The notes: a model not told the origin generated them from the sequence alone. 6,548 nt of DNA from Nitrospirota bacterium (GCA_021825785.1 JAKAGP010000111.1:1-6548), one strand, 5' to 3'. Shown: positions 1 to 5,939, counted from the first letter of the stretch. A program made the numbers and translations.

Positions 1-1
1 C

Positions 2-682
2 GCCTTCCCCGTCCATCTGGTGCAGATGCGGGGGGACGAACTTATGGAGGTTTATGCCGGCTTTGACGCGGGAAAAGGTCTCTTTTATGAAACGCTTGCT
101 CCGCCCTCAATCCCCGAGATCGAAGAATACATACGGGAGTTCGTCCCCGGCGGAAGGCTACCTGCGGGTTTTTACCGGACGGAGGTGAACCTGGATGTCA
201 GGGGATGGCTCCGGGAAGCCGGAGAGGCCTTTAAGGGAGGCTCCTTCCTGCTTGTAATAGACTACGGGTATCCTGCCTGGGACTATTACGGCCCGGAGCG
301 GGACCGTGGGACCCTCCTTTGTTACAAGGGGCACAGGGTGAGCGAGGACCCGTACAAAGAGCCTGGCCGCATGGACATAACGGCGCACGTGAATTTTTCA
401 GCCCTGGCAAGGTGGGGAGAGCGCGAAGGTTTCAGGTGCGCGGGCTTTTGCCCGCAGGGCACGTATTTGGTTTCACTGGGGATGGAAGATATACTCGAAG
501 GCCTTGGACAGCAGGACATCCTCCGGATAAAGGGCCTGCTTCTTCCTGGCACGATGGGACAGACGCATAAGGTGATGGCCCTTTATAAATCGGATCTGAT
601 ACGGGCCGGCGGCCCTGGGGGGGCGGGAGAGCTGCCAAAACTGCGCGGGTTTGCAATGAGGAACCAGTGCAAGGTGCTCTGA
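2..682 (+). CDS. MidA/NDUFAF7-family SAM-dependent methyltransferase, 3' part (5' end outside window)
   Basis: The reading frame is open to the left edge, and the residues before the first GTG (AFPVHLVQMRGDEL) match the family's conserved 'DA(L/F)PVH' segment. The gene therefore starts upstream and the internal GTG at 20 is not its start. About 226 C-terminal residues are present. Recognisable family motifs are a hydrophobic strand ending in DYGYP (codons near 260-274), the block RGTLLCYKGHRVSEDP followed by a DITAHVNF segment (about 305-397), and the C-terminal LLLPGTMGQTHKVMAL (about 533-580). The SAM-binding glycine-rich motif should lie in the missing N-terminal part. The eukaryotic relative NDUFAF7 is a mitochondrial arginine methyltransferase for complex I assembly. 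The substrate of bacterial members is mostly unproven, so only the family assignment is firm. It converges on the TIM-barrel gene with 17 bp between the stops. Confidence 0.9.
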   Translation, partial: AFPVHLVQMRGDELMEVYAGFDAGKGLFYETLAPPSIPEIEEYIREFVPGGRLPAGFYRTEVNLDVRGWLREAGEAFKGGSFLLVIDYGYPAWDYYGPERDRGTLLCYKGHRVSEDPYKEPGRMDITAHVNFSALARWGEREGFRCAGFCPQGTYLVSLGMEDILEGLGQQDILRIKGLLLPGTMGQTHKVMALYKSDLIRAGGPGGAGELPKLRGFAMRNQCKVL

Positions 683-708
683 GTTTTTAGAGATCCGGCC
701 TAAAACTC
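681..708. terminator. Inverted repeat between convergent genes, possible bidirectional terminator
   Basis: The left arm GAGTTTTTAG (681-690) and right arm CTAAAACTC (700-708) pair as a 9 bp stem with one bulged T around a 9-base loop. The element overlaps the last two bases of the methyltransferase stop codon and the final codons of the convergent TIM-barrel gene. The stem is AT-rich and the T-run on either side is short, so termination is an inference from position more than from strength. Confidence 0.35.
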
Positions 709-1488
709 TTTCAGCCGCGCAAGGCTTTTAAAGACGTCCTCCTTGTTGTGGGCCTCCACCGTAAACACGATTTCTTCCCTGCCCCTTAACTCTTTAAACA
801 GACGGTCAAAGGGGAAGGTGCCTTCTCCTATCGGGCGGTGAGCGTCCGCGGAGCCGTCGTTGTCGTGCAGGTGGAGCTCGATGATGTATTTTTTAAGCGG
901 CAAAAGCCAGTCCTCCAGCGCCAGGGATTTTGAGAAAAGATTGAAATGCCCCGTATCGAAACAGAGGCCGAAACTTTCGCAGCCAAGCACGCCAAAAAGC
1001 GCCTCCAGGTTTTCCGGGCTGTCCTCGAATATGTTTTCGACCGCTATCCTTATGCCCGCCTTTTGCGCCCGCTTTAGCAGGGACTCCCAGGTAAGCACGG
1101 ATCTTTCAAGCCAGAGGTCCACCCGGAGCGAATATTTCCATTTCTCGTACCCGGAATGAAATACTATGGTTCCGGCGCCCAGCGCGCCGGCCAAGTCCAG
1201 GGTCTTTCCAAACCGGTCGATGGTCACCGCGCGTATTTTTTCGTCTACCGCACCCGGAGACAGGTCCATAAAAGGTGCATGGACGCTCAGTTCAGGCCCA
1301 TAGTCAAGGAGTTTTAATGTCTCTTCCAGCCGCATTTTCTTTTGATCGGATGCACTTTCAGGGGCCAAAAGATCCATGTCGCAGGCCTGTATATAGAGCT
1401 CCAGGTCAAAACCGTTTTCCCGGCAGAGCGGTGCGAACTCCAAAAGCCTTCCAAACGGCATATGAACGTGCGGGTTTTTGGTTAACAA
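700..1488 (-). CDS. Sugar phosphate isomerase/epimerase-like TIM-barrel protein (xylose isomerase-like / AP endonuclease 2 superfamily)
   Basis: The 262-residue protein shows the metal-site pattern of the xylose isomerase-like TIM-barrel fold (PF01261 type). This comprises HAPF (His70), FHSGY (His111), VEN (Glu151), FDTGH (Asp178, His181), LHLHDN (His208, Asp209), AHRPIGEG (His217) and VEAH (Glu245). Each sits at the end of a predicted beta strand, so a divalent-metal enzyme with an intact site is expected. Members include sugar isomerases/epimerases and endonuclease IV, and the substrate cannot be read from this sequence. The start is TTG at 1488: an in-frame TAA lies seven codons upstream, the first strand HVHMPF needs residues before the only nearby ATG (codon 10), and AAAGAG lies 9 bases upstream. 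It follows the FmdB gene by 42 bp and is probably co-transcribed with it. Confidence 0.85.
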   Translation of the reverse strand: MLTKNPHVHMPFGRLLEFAPLCRENGFDLELYIQACDMDLLAPESASDQKKMRLEETLKLLDYGPELSVHAPFMDLSPGAVDEKIRAVTIDRFGKTLDLAGALGAGTIVFHSGYEKWKYSLRVDLWLERSVLTWESLLKRAQKAGIRIAVENIFEDSPENLEALFGVLGCESFGLCFDTGHFNLFSKSLALEDWLLPLKKYIIELHLHDNDGSADAHRPIGEGTFPFDRLFKELRGREEIVFTVEAHNKEDVFKSLARLKEF

Positions 1489-1530
1489 GCTTTTATGCTC
1501 TTTGTTTTATTTTGCTTTTGCTGCGGTTTG

Positions 1531-1854
1531 CTACGGGTTATTAGGTGAACTGTTAGTGGCCGGGGCGGCCTTGCTCTCCGTCTTGGCTTCAGTGGATTTT
1601 TCCGTCTTTTCAACCGCCTTATCCTTGTCTCCGCTTTTTTTGTGCGCCTTGCCGGCTGAACTGCCGGGGTTTTTTTTGCCGGCGAAATCCGTAACGTACC
1701 AGCCGGTGCCTTTAAGTACAAAAGAGGTGTTAGAGACCAGCTTTTTTAACTTGCCCTTGCAATCTGGACATTCGGTAAGAAGCGGGTCGCTGAATTTCTG
1801 GAACACCTCCAACCGCTTGTTACATTTTTCGCACGCATATTCGTATATTGGCAT
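1531..1854 (-). CDS. FmdB-family zinc-ribbon protein
   Basis: The 107-residue protein starts with the hallmark [11 protein letters not shown]. It has two CxxC knuckles (Cys8/Cys11 and Cys29/Cys32) that would bind one zinc, then the family's '[12 protein letters not shown]' segment (residues 49-60). Residues from about 60 to the end are a low-complexity, charged tail rich in Lys, Glu, Ser, Ala and Pro, probably disordered. The family is widespread (PF09723, once called a putative regulatory protein from the formamidase cluster), but its molecular role is unresolved. The start is ATG with GGAGGA (1866-1871) 11 bases upstream. It has its own near-consensus promoter and leads a two-gene unit with the downstream TIM-barrel gene. 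Confidence 0.92.
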   Translation of the reverse strand: MPIYEYACEKCNKRLEVFQKFSDPLLTECPDCKGKLKKLVSNTSFVLKGTGWYVTDFAGKKNPGSSAGKAHKKSGDKDKAVEKTEKSTEAKTESKAAPATNSSPNNP

Positions 1855-1916
1855 TTTGAGTCTGATCCTCCGCTTGAGAAAAAAATTAAAAATTAAAATT
1901 TTTATGCACTATTAAT

Positions 1917-1945
1917 AATATAAAAGATGCCGCAAGCCCCGTCAA
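1917..1945 (-). promoter_or_regulatory. Sigma-70-type promoter for the FmdB/TIM-barrel unit
   Basis: Read on the minus strand, TTGACG (1945-1940) is followed after exactly 17 bases by TATATT (1922-1917). This is one mismatch in each hexamer against TTGACA-17-TATAAT. The predicted start is near 1910, giving an AU-rich leader of roughly 55 bases before the ATG at 1854. The -35 box lies only 15 bp past the permease stop codon, so this unit can be expressed independently of arsR-permease transcription. No convincing terminator lies between them. Confidence 0.7.
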
Positions 1946-1959
1946 ATAAGGTTTTGCTC

Positions 1960-3459
1960 TTATTTTAAAGGTTCTGTTTCAGCGGGAATGATTTTGCCCT
2001 TGATGGAAGCCCTTGTTGCCAGGTGTACGCTGGCGTGTCTTCTGCCATAGGCAAAGTAGATGAAAAGCCCCGCCACCAGCCATATTACCAGCCTCATCCA
2101 GGTGGCGGCCGGCAGCCCGGCCATAAGGTAAAAACAGGAGATGATGCCCAGAACCGGGGTAGCCGTGCCACCCGGCGCCTTGAAAACCCTTTTTGCCTCC
2201 GGATGGGTACGCCTTAATACCAGCACTCCGGCGCAGACTATGGCAAAGGCAAGCAGGGTGCCGATGCTCACCATCTCGCCCACTATCCCAAGCGGCAGAA
2301 TGGCGGATGCCGCCGCCGTGACCACTCCAGTAATTATCGTGTTTATATAAGGCGTCCTGAACCTTGGATGCACCTTCGAGGCCCAGTGTGGAAGGAGCCT
2401 GTCTTTTGCCATCGTGAAAAATATCCTGGACTGCCCAAGCAGAAGGACCAGGACGGTTGAGGTCAATCCGGCTATCGCCCCCACCTTCAAAAGAGGGGAG
2501 AACCAGTATAGTTTCATCGCGTCCAGCGCCACCGCAAAGGGCGCGGGCACATTCAGCTTGGTGTAGTGAACAACCCCTGTCAGAACCAGCGAGACCACCA
2601 CATAGAGCACCGTGCAGATAAAAAGGCTGCCCAGTATGCCAATGGGCATGTCCCTTTTCGGGTTTTTGGCCTCCTGCGCCAGCGTGGAGACCGCGTCAAA
2701 CCCTATGTAGGCAAAAAATATTACGCCCGCCCCGCGCAGCACCCCGCTAACGCCGAAAATACCGAACTGCCCGCTGTTTTTGGGTATGAACGGGTGCCAG
2801 AGCGCCGGTTTTATGAAGTGGATCCCTAGCCCTATGAAGGCAAAAAGAATGGCCACCTTGATGAATACGACCGCCGCGTTCAGGGCGGCGGACTCCCTGA
2901 TGCCCAGCACCAGGATCACAGTTATGAAGGCCACAAGCGCCACTGCCGGCAGGTTGAACAGCGCCCCGGTTAAAAACCACTTGTGCAGGACCGGATCAAA
3001 ACCAAGGGGCGGACCTGAGAGCGCGGCAGGGAAATTAATGCCAAGCCCCTTGACGAAGCTTATGAAGTAACCGGACCAGCCTATGGAGACGGTAGTTGCA
3101 CCCAGAGTGTATTCCAGGATGAGGTCCCAGCCGATTATCCAGGCCAGGAACTGCCCAAGGGTGGCATAAGCGTATGTATAAGCGCTGCCCGCGATGGGTA
3201 TCATCGAGGAGAACTCCGCATAACAGAGACCTGAGAATCCGCAGGCTATTGCAGCAAGAAGGAAGGAAAGGACTATGCCGGGACCGGCGTTCTGGGCGGC
3301 CGCCTGACCTGTAAGGACGAATATTCCCGCCCCGATTATCACGCCTATACCCAGGAGCACCAGGTTTACTGGCCCTATGGATCTCCTCAGGCTGTGCTTT
3401 TCATCGAATGCCTCTTCCTGCAGAGATTCCAGGGTTTTTTTAAGAAGAAGTCTTTTCAT
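1960..3459 (-). CDS. APC-superfamily amino acid permease (YfnA/CAT-like)
   Basis: The 499-residue polytopic membrane protein has about 12-13 hydrophobic segments after a charged cytoplasmic N-terminus (residues 1-28). TM1 carries GAGIF (43-47), the unwound backbone site that holds the amino acid carboxylate in the LeuT-like fold. TM6 carries FAYIGFDAVS (249-258), typical of cationic-amino-acid-transporter-like members such as YfnA. The KNPKRDMPIGI loop (265-275) is also family-typical. It should import amino acids across the inner membrane by ion coupling; substrate specificity cannot be assigned. The ATG at 3459 has no visible Shine-Dalgarno. It lies 22 bp after the stop of the ArsR-type gene, so translation may depend on coupling with it. 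Length is usual for the family and no lesion is seen. Confidence 0.92.
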   Translation of the reverse strand: MKRLLLKKTLESLQEEAFDEKHSLRRSIGPVNLVLLGIGVIIGAGIFVLTGQAAAQNAGPGIVLSFLLAAIACGFSGLCYAEFSSMIPIAGSAYTYAYATLGQFLAWIIGWDLILEYTLGATTVSIGWSGYFISFVKGLGINFPAALSGPPLGFDPVLHKWFLTGALFNLPAVALVAFITVILVLGIRESAALNAAVVFIKVAILFAFIGLGIHFIKPALWHPFIPKNSGQFGIFGVSGVLRGAGVIFFAYIGFDAVSTLAQEAKNPKRDMPIGILGSLFICTVLYVVVSLVLTGVVHYTKLNVPAPFAVALDAMKLYWFSPLLKVGAIAGLTSTVLVLLLGQSRIFFTMAKDRLLPHWASKVHPRFRTPYINTIITGVVTAAASAILPLGIVGEMVSIGTLLAFAIVCAGVLVLRRTHPEAKRVFKAPGGTATPVLGIISCFYLMAGLPAATWMRLVIWLVAGLFIYFAYGRRHASVHLATRASIKGKIIPAETEPLK

Positions 3460-3481
3460 CGGGAAGGCGGGTTTTTTCTCA

Positions 3482-3811
3482 CTAAAGCTCTATGAGTTTT
3501 GCTATCTTTTTTCTTTCGTTGAGCATATCGGCCATGACCTCTCTCATCAGGTTGCAGGCCTCTATTACCTTCAGGTTGGATATGCTGTAGTAAATGTTCA
3601 CCCCGTCGCGCCTGGTCTTCAGTATTCCCTTGTGGCGCATCATCGCCAGGTGCTGGGAGACGTTGGCCTTTGGAACTCCCAGTATCTCGACCAGCTCCGT
3701 CACGCTCTTTTCGCCGCTTTTAAGGGCGTTCATTATCTCAAGCCGCTTTGGGCTTGCTATGGTCTTGCAGATTTCCGCCTGGAGCTCGAATATGGTCCTG
3801 TCTTTTGACAC
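3482..3811 (-). CDS. ArsR/SmtB-family winged-helix transcriptional regulator
   Basis: The 109-residue protein has the ArsR layout. A helical N-terminus contains ASPKRLEIMNAL (19-30). The helix-turn-helix spans about 36-60 (SVTELVEILGVPKANVSQHL), a beta wing with RRDGVNIYYSI spans about 67-77, and a C-terminal helix forms the dimer interface. The CxC of classical arsenic/cadmium alpha-3 sensors is absent. The only cysteines are Cys15 and Cys86, in the N- and C-terminal helices, so the inducer may be a thiol-binding, redox or other signal. The start is GTG at 3811: no ATG lies near the N-terminus and an in-frame TGA lies upstream. No Shine-Dalgarno is seen, in keeping with a leaderless transcript. 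It heads a unit with the amino acid permease 22 bp downstream, which is its most likely target along with its own promoter. Confidence 0.9.
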   Translation of the reverse strand: MSKDRTIFELQAEICKTIASPKRLEIMNALKSGEKSVTELVEILGVPKANVSQHLAMMRHKGILKTRRDGVNIYYSISNLKVIEACNLMREVMADMLNERKKIAKLIEL

Positions 3812-3818
3812 TGCTAAT

Positions 3819-3848
3819 AATTTAATGGTTATTTTTAATAGTTGTCAA
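3819..3848 (-). promoter_or_regulatory. Promoter of the arsR-type/permease unit, predicted leaderless, with AT-rich inverted repeat
   Basis: On the minus strand a perfect TTGACA (3848-3843) lies within the last codons of the yraN-type gene. It is followed after 18 bases by TAAATT (3824-3819), and the GTG start codon begins 7 bases further on. The predicted transcription start therefore coincides with, or is one base before, the start codon. A short inverted repeat, AATAA-8-TTATT (3833-3816), spans the -10 box. It could be the autoregulatory operator of the ArsR protein, although such AT-only repeats arise easily by chance. Confidence 0.55.
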
Positions 3849-4212
3849 GGGATTCAAAAGCATCCTTTATGTGCTCCAGCCCGGCGGGGCCGATGGTTAT
3901 AACGTCAAAGCGCGCCGGCAGCTCGGTTTTTTTTAGCGCCATGTACCCCCTGGCCGCCTTTACTATCCTGTCCTGCTTCCTAGGGTCCACGGCCTCGGCG
4001 GGCCCCCCGAAAAGTCCTGAGCTCCTGGCCTTTACCTCTACGAACACAAGCCACCCCTCGTGCATGGCTATTATGTCGATTTCCGCCCGCCTGATGCGGA
4101 AATTGCGGCAGACTATCTTATAGCCCTGTTTTCCCAGGTAGTTTACCGCCTGCTGCTCGGCGCTCCTGCCCAGGCGGGTCTTATTCGGCAGATGGGGTAA
4201 CTGGTCCCGCAA
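3835..4212 (-). CDS. yraN: YraN/UPF0102-family endonuclease-like protein
   Basis: The 125-residue protein matches the YraN family. A first helix carries GRSAEQQAVNYL (15-26), followed by the restriction-endonuclease-like core RRAEIDIIA (41-49; Glu44, Asp46) and VFVEVKARS (57-64 region; Glu59, Lys61). RFDVI (101-105) follows. Glu, Asp and ExK form the metal-dependent nuclease pattern of Holliday-junction-resolvase-like folds, and all are intact. The biological substrate of the family is not established. The start is TTG at 4212, with GAAGG (4222-4218) 5 bases upstream and AGGAGG further out. No ATG exists before the conserved region. The start lies inside the Toprim gene (32 bp overlap), indicating co-transcription and probable translational coupling. 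Confidence 0.9.
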   Translation of the reverse strand: MRDQLPHLPNKTRLGRSAEQQAVNYLGKQGYKIVCRNFRIRRAEIDIIAMHEGWLVFVEVKARSSGLFGGPAEAVDPRKQDRIVKAARGYMALKKTELPARFDVITIGPAGLEHIKDAFESLDNY

Positions 4213-4669
4213 AAAAACCTTCGAGCCTCCTCAGGAGCGTGGGTATGGATTCTATGTCCTTGATGTCCTTCTGGCACATTGCCCTGATTATCTCGCGGAA
4301 GCCGTGGAATTCCTCGAAATGCCCCTCAAGGCTTTCCTCCAGGGCTTTTGTCATCTGGTCCCCTCTCTGGTCCCAGTCCAACAGGAGAACGGCCGTCCCG
4401 TAACTTTCAATTATCTCTTCGGAGAACTCGTAAAGGTTTTGCCCCCTGTGCAGCGTTATTATCTCACCATCGAGGCCCAGGGACCTCAAGGCCAGGGCGT
4501 CTTTTTTCCCCTCCACTATAACAGGTGTGCTTTTGTTTACTTCGATCAACTCCGCCAGGACCTCCCGCAGCCGCTCTGCCCTTTGCGCGTCTCCGCGGGC
4601 GGACAGGACGCGCATCTCGCCGCCCTGCCTCTCAGCCTTGTAATTTTTCCTGTCTTTCTTCCTGCTCAA
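4181..4669 (-). CDS. Small Toprim-domain protein (UPF0292/primase-like type)
   Basis: The 162-residue protein contains a compact Toprim domain. VIVEGKKDALALRSLGL (50-66) holds the catalytic-type Glu53, and VLLLDWDQRGD (94-104) holds the DxD pair Asp98/Asp100. A C-terminal helical part with KDIKDIESIPTLLRRLEGFF follows. The architecture resembles archaeal small Toprim proteins (UPF0292) and, more distantly, RNase M5. Acidic Toprim residues bind magnesium in primases, topoisomerases and nucleases; the actual activity here is unknown. Start choice is uncertain. The longest frame begins with TTG at 4669 without a Shine-Dalgarno. ATG at 4615 (codon 19) has GAGAGG-like purines upstream and leaves a normal N-terminus, giving 144 residues. 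The gene overlaps the downstream yraN-type gene by 32 bp. Confidence 0.8.
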   Translation of the reverse strand: MSRKKDRKNYKAERQGGEMRVLSARGDAQRAERLREVLAELIEVNKSTPVIVEGKKDALALRSLGLDGEIITLHRGQNLYEFSEEIIESYGTAVLLLDWDQRGDQMTKALEESLEGHFEEFHGFREIIRAMCQKDIKDIESIPTLLRRLEGFFAGPVTPSAE

Positions 4670-4720
4670 AGGGTTTTTAAAAAAACAAGCTGTGCCGCAA
4701 TACTTCTAACCGTCTTAGTA

Positions 4721-4726
4721 ATTATA
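4721..4726 (-). promoter_or_regulatory. Candidate -10 element (TATAAT) for the Toprim-yraN unit
   Basis: A perfect TATAAT on the minus strand lies about 50 bases before the TTG start of the Toprim gene. No good -35 hexamer occurs 16-18 bases further upstream, and there is no TGn extension. If it is used, it is probably a weak or activator-dependent promoter. The unit is separated from the preceding RAM gene by 119 bp without any other gene. Confidence 0.4.
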
Positions 4727-4753
4727 ACTGAAACTCAGGGGGCTTATGTGCGA

Positions 4754-4774
4754 AGACGGGGCCTCCCGGCGTCT
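4754..4774. repeat. GC-rich inverted repeat in the RAM-Toprim intergenic region
   Basis: AGACG (4754-4758) pairs with CGTCT (4770-4774), and an inner GGG pairs with CCC across a 3-base loop, leaving a 2-base bulge. It sits 15 bases past the stop of the minus-strand RAM gene. On that strand the U-rich stretch precedes the hairpin and does not follow it, so it is not a classical intrinsic terminator. It might be a 3'-end-stabilising stem or have no function. Confidence 0.35.
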
Positions 4775-4788
4775 GAAAAAATAAAATC

Positions 4789-5019
4789 CTATTCCACGGC
4801 CACGAAGGTCTCCGTTCTGGTGAGTCCTCTTACCTTCCTGACCCTTTTTAATATTTTGTTGAATATATCGTTGGTGTCCTTGGCCTCCAGGGCGGCGATG
4901 ATATCGTATTGCCCAGTGACGACGTCCGCCTCCTTGACGCCTCCGATGCCCCTCAGCGTATCACGGATGGTCTGCTCTTTTCCGGGGATGACGTTCGCAA
5001 GAAGATAGACTCTGCTCAT
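4789..5019 (-). CDS. Stand-alone RAM domain protein (Lrp/AsnC effector-binding domain without HTH)
   Basis: The 76-residue protein consists only of the alpha-beta RAM fold that in Lrp/AsnC regulators binds amino acids and mediates oligomerisation (PF01037 type). Strand 1 is SRVYLLANVIPG (2-13), a helix follows, then GGVKEADVVTGQYDIIAAL (26-44, with the conserved GxYD turn), a second helix at about 48-63, and a final strand GLTRTETFVAV. There is no DNA-binding helix-turn-helix, and the length is right for a stand-alone member, so this is not a truncation. Such proteins form oligomers and may bind amino acids or partner with full-length Lrp proteins. It begins 5 bp after the ku stop, and its Shine-Dalgarno lies inside the end of ku, so the two are co-transcribed. 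Confidence 0.9.
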   Translation of the reverse strand: MSRVYLLANVIPGKEQTIRDTLRGIGGVKEADVVTGQYDIIAALEAKDTNDIFNKILKRVRKVRGLTRTETFVAVE

Positions 5020-5024
5020 GGTGT

Positions 5025-5933
5025 TTAAGCGCCTCCTTTGGAATGGGCAAGGGCGCGGCCGTTCCCATGGGTCTTCCGGCCCCCGCGCCTGAGTCCGTTT
5101 TTTTCGTTTTTTTCGCCTTTTTTGCTTTTTTCGCCTTTTTGTTCTTTCGCTTTAAGCCCGGCCTCACCGCGGGGCGGTTTTTCGAGGCTCTTGCGGAGGG
5201 CCTCCATCAGGCTCACCACCTTGGGACCGGGGGGCGCCGCGGGCGCCAATTTTATCTCCCTGCCTTCTATCTTTGCGTTTATGACGTTCATCAGCGCCTC
5301 GCGGTAGGTGTCTTTGTACCTGGAAGGGTCGAATTTCACCGCGAACCTGTTGATAAGCTCTTTTGCCAGCGAAAGCTCGTCTTTGTTGGGCTTCACTTCA
5401 GGGATGCTGAGTTCCTTCGGGTCTGCCACCTCCTCCTGGTAAAGAAGCGTTTGGAGCAGCAGGACGTCCCCGTGGACGCCAAGCGCCGCCAGATGCTCCT
5501 TTTCCTTCAGTGCCACCCTGGCCATGGCGGTCTTGCCGGTTTCTCTTATGGCCTCCCTGAGCAGCCCGTAAGGCCGCTCGCTTCCCTCGTCCGGCTCCAT
5601 GTAATAGACCTTGTCAAAGTATATGGAAGGTATCTCGCCCGCCCCCACAAACCCCTCGATGTTTATGGATTTTGAGGCAAACTGCGGAAGGGCCTTGAAC
5701 TCATCCCCCGTGATGACCACAAACTTCCGCTTCCTGTACTCATATCCGCGGACTATCTCATCCCAGGACAGGTCTTTGTTGTCCTGCGGGCAGTGCCGCC
5801 GGTATTCTATGGGGGCGTTGTCGGCCTTGTGGAGCAGCTTGAAGGACAGCTCCTTCCTCTGTGTGGCGGCGTACAGTTTTACCCGGATGCTGACAAGGGC
5901 AAAATTGATGCTGCCCTTCCATATGGCCTTCAT
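5025..5933 (-). CDS. ku: Ku protein (bacterial NHEJ DNA-end-binding protein)
   Basis: The N-terminus MKAIWKGSINFALVSIRVKL is the bacterial Ku signature. It is followed by RRHCPQDNKDL, the 'EIVRGYEYRKRKFVVITGDEF' region (61-81), the SIYFDKVYYMEPDE strand segment and the RPYGLLREA helix. The conserved core runs to about residue 230 and ends near VSLMEALRKSLE. These numbers count from an upstream TTG at 5939; I prefer the ATG at 5933 (302 residues) because it gives the canonical start and fits the promoter. Ku homodimers ring double-stranded DNA ends and recruit LigD in non-homologous end joining; no ligD is in this window. The tail after about residue 254 is a Lys/Glu/Gly-rich low-complexity extension of the kind that contacts DNA in other bacterial Ku proteins. 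The gene heads a unit with the RAM gene. Confidence 0.95.
   Translation of the reverse strand: MKAIWKGSINFALVSIRVKLYAATQRKELSFKLLHKADNAPIEYRRHCPQDNKDLSWDEIVRGYEYRKRKFVVITGDEFKALPQFASKSINIEGFVGAGEIPSIYFDKVYYMEPDEGSERPYGLLREAIRETGKTAMARVALKEKEHLAALGVHGDVLLLQTLLYQEEVADPKELSIPEVKPNKDELSLAKELINRFAVKFDPSRYKDTYREALMNVINAKIEGREIKLAPAAPPGPKVVSLMEALRKSLEKPPRGEAGLKAKEQKGEKSKKGEKNEKNGLRRGGRKTHGNGRALAHSKGGA
5032..5039 (-). promoter_or_regulatory. Ribosome binding site of the RAM gene, inside the end of ku
   Basis: AAAGGAGG on the minus strand is formed by the Lys-Gly-Gly codons near the end of ku and lies 12 bases before the RAM ATG. It is a strong anti-16S match, although the spacing is long. It supports translation of the RAM gene from the ku mRNA. 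Confidence 0.6.
5098..5152 (-). repeat. A-run-rich low-complexity tract encoding the Lys-rich tail of Ku
   Basis: On the coding strand, five A-runs of 5-7 bases are separated by short GC spacers. They encode repeated KGEK/KNEK-like units (about Ku residues 263-281). The two 7-base runs (5098-5104 and 5107-5113) and two 6-base runs are typical sites of polymerase slippage. The present frame continues to a stop immediately before the RAM gene and appears intact. Confidence 0.6.
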
Positions 5934-5939
5934 AACCAA

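Noticed and set aside
20..682. GTG at 20 as the true start of the methyltransferase
   Set aside because: The residues before it match the conserved family sequence, and the remaining length lacks the SAM-binding part, so the gene is cut by the window edge.
1875..1908. A/T-only inverted repeat followed by a T-run in the FmdB leader
   Set aside because: The pairing lacks any G-C pair and would leave a very small loop. It lies between a good promoter and the gene, so a terminator there is unlikely.
1478..1915. Open plus-strand frame of 145 codons with hydrophobic translation
   Set aside because: It lies antisense to the FmdB gene, whose zinc-ribbon motifs, ribosome binding site and promoter are convincing. 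The hydrophobic translation mirrors its Lys/Glu-rich tail.
4304..5008. Plus-strand frame of 234 codons spanning the RAM-Toprim gap
   Set aside because: It overlaps two well-supported minus-strand genes, has no recognisable domain, and is open by chance.
4961..5167. Minus-strand frame with KKAKKAKK repeats overlapping ku and the RAM gene
   Set aside because: It is the +1/-1 frame of the Ku tail. It has no independent start signal and is kept only as a possible slippage product.
5043..5675. Plus-strand frame of 210 codons rich in Phe
   Set aside because: It is antisense to ku. The Phe-rich part is simply the complement of the A-runs coding for Lys.
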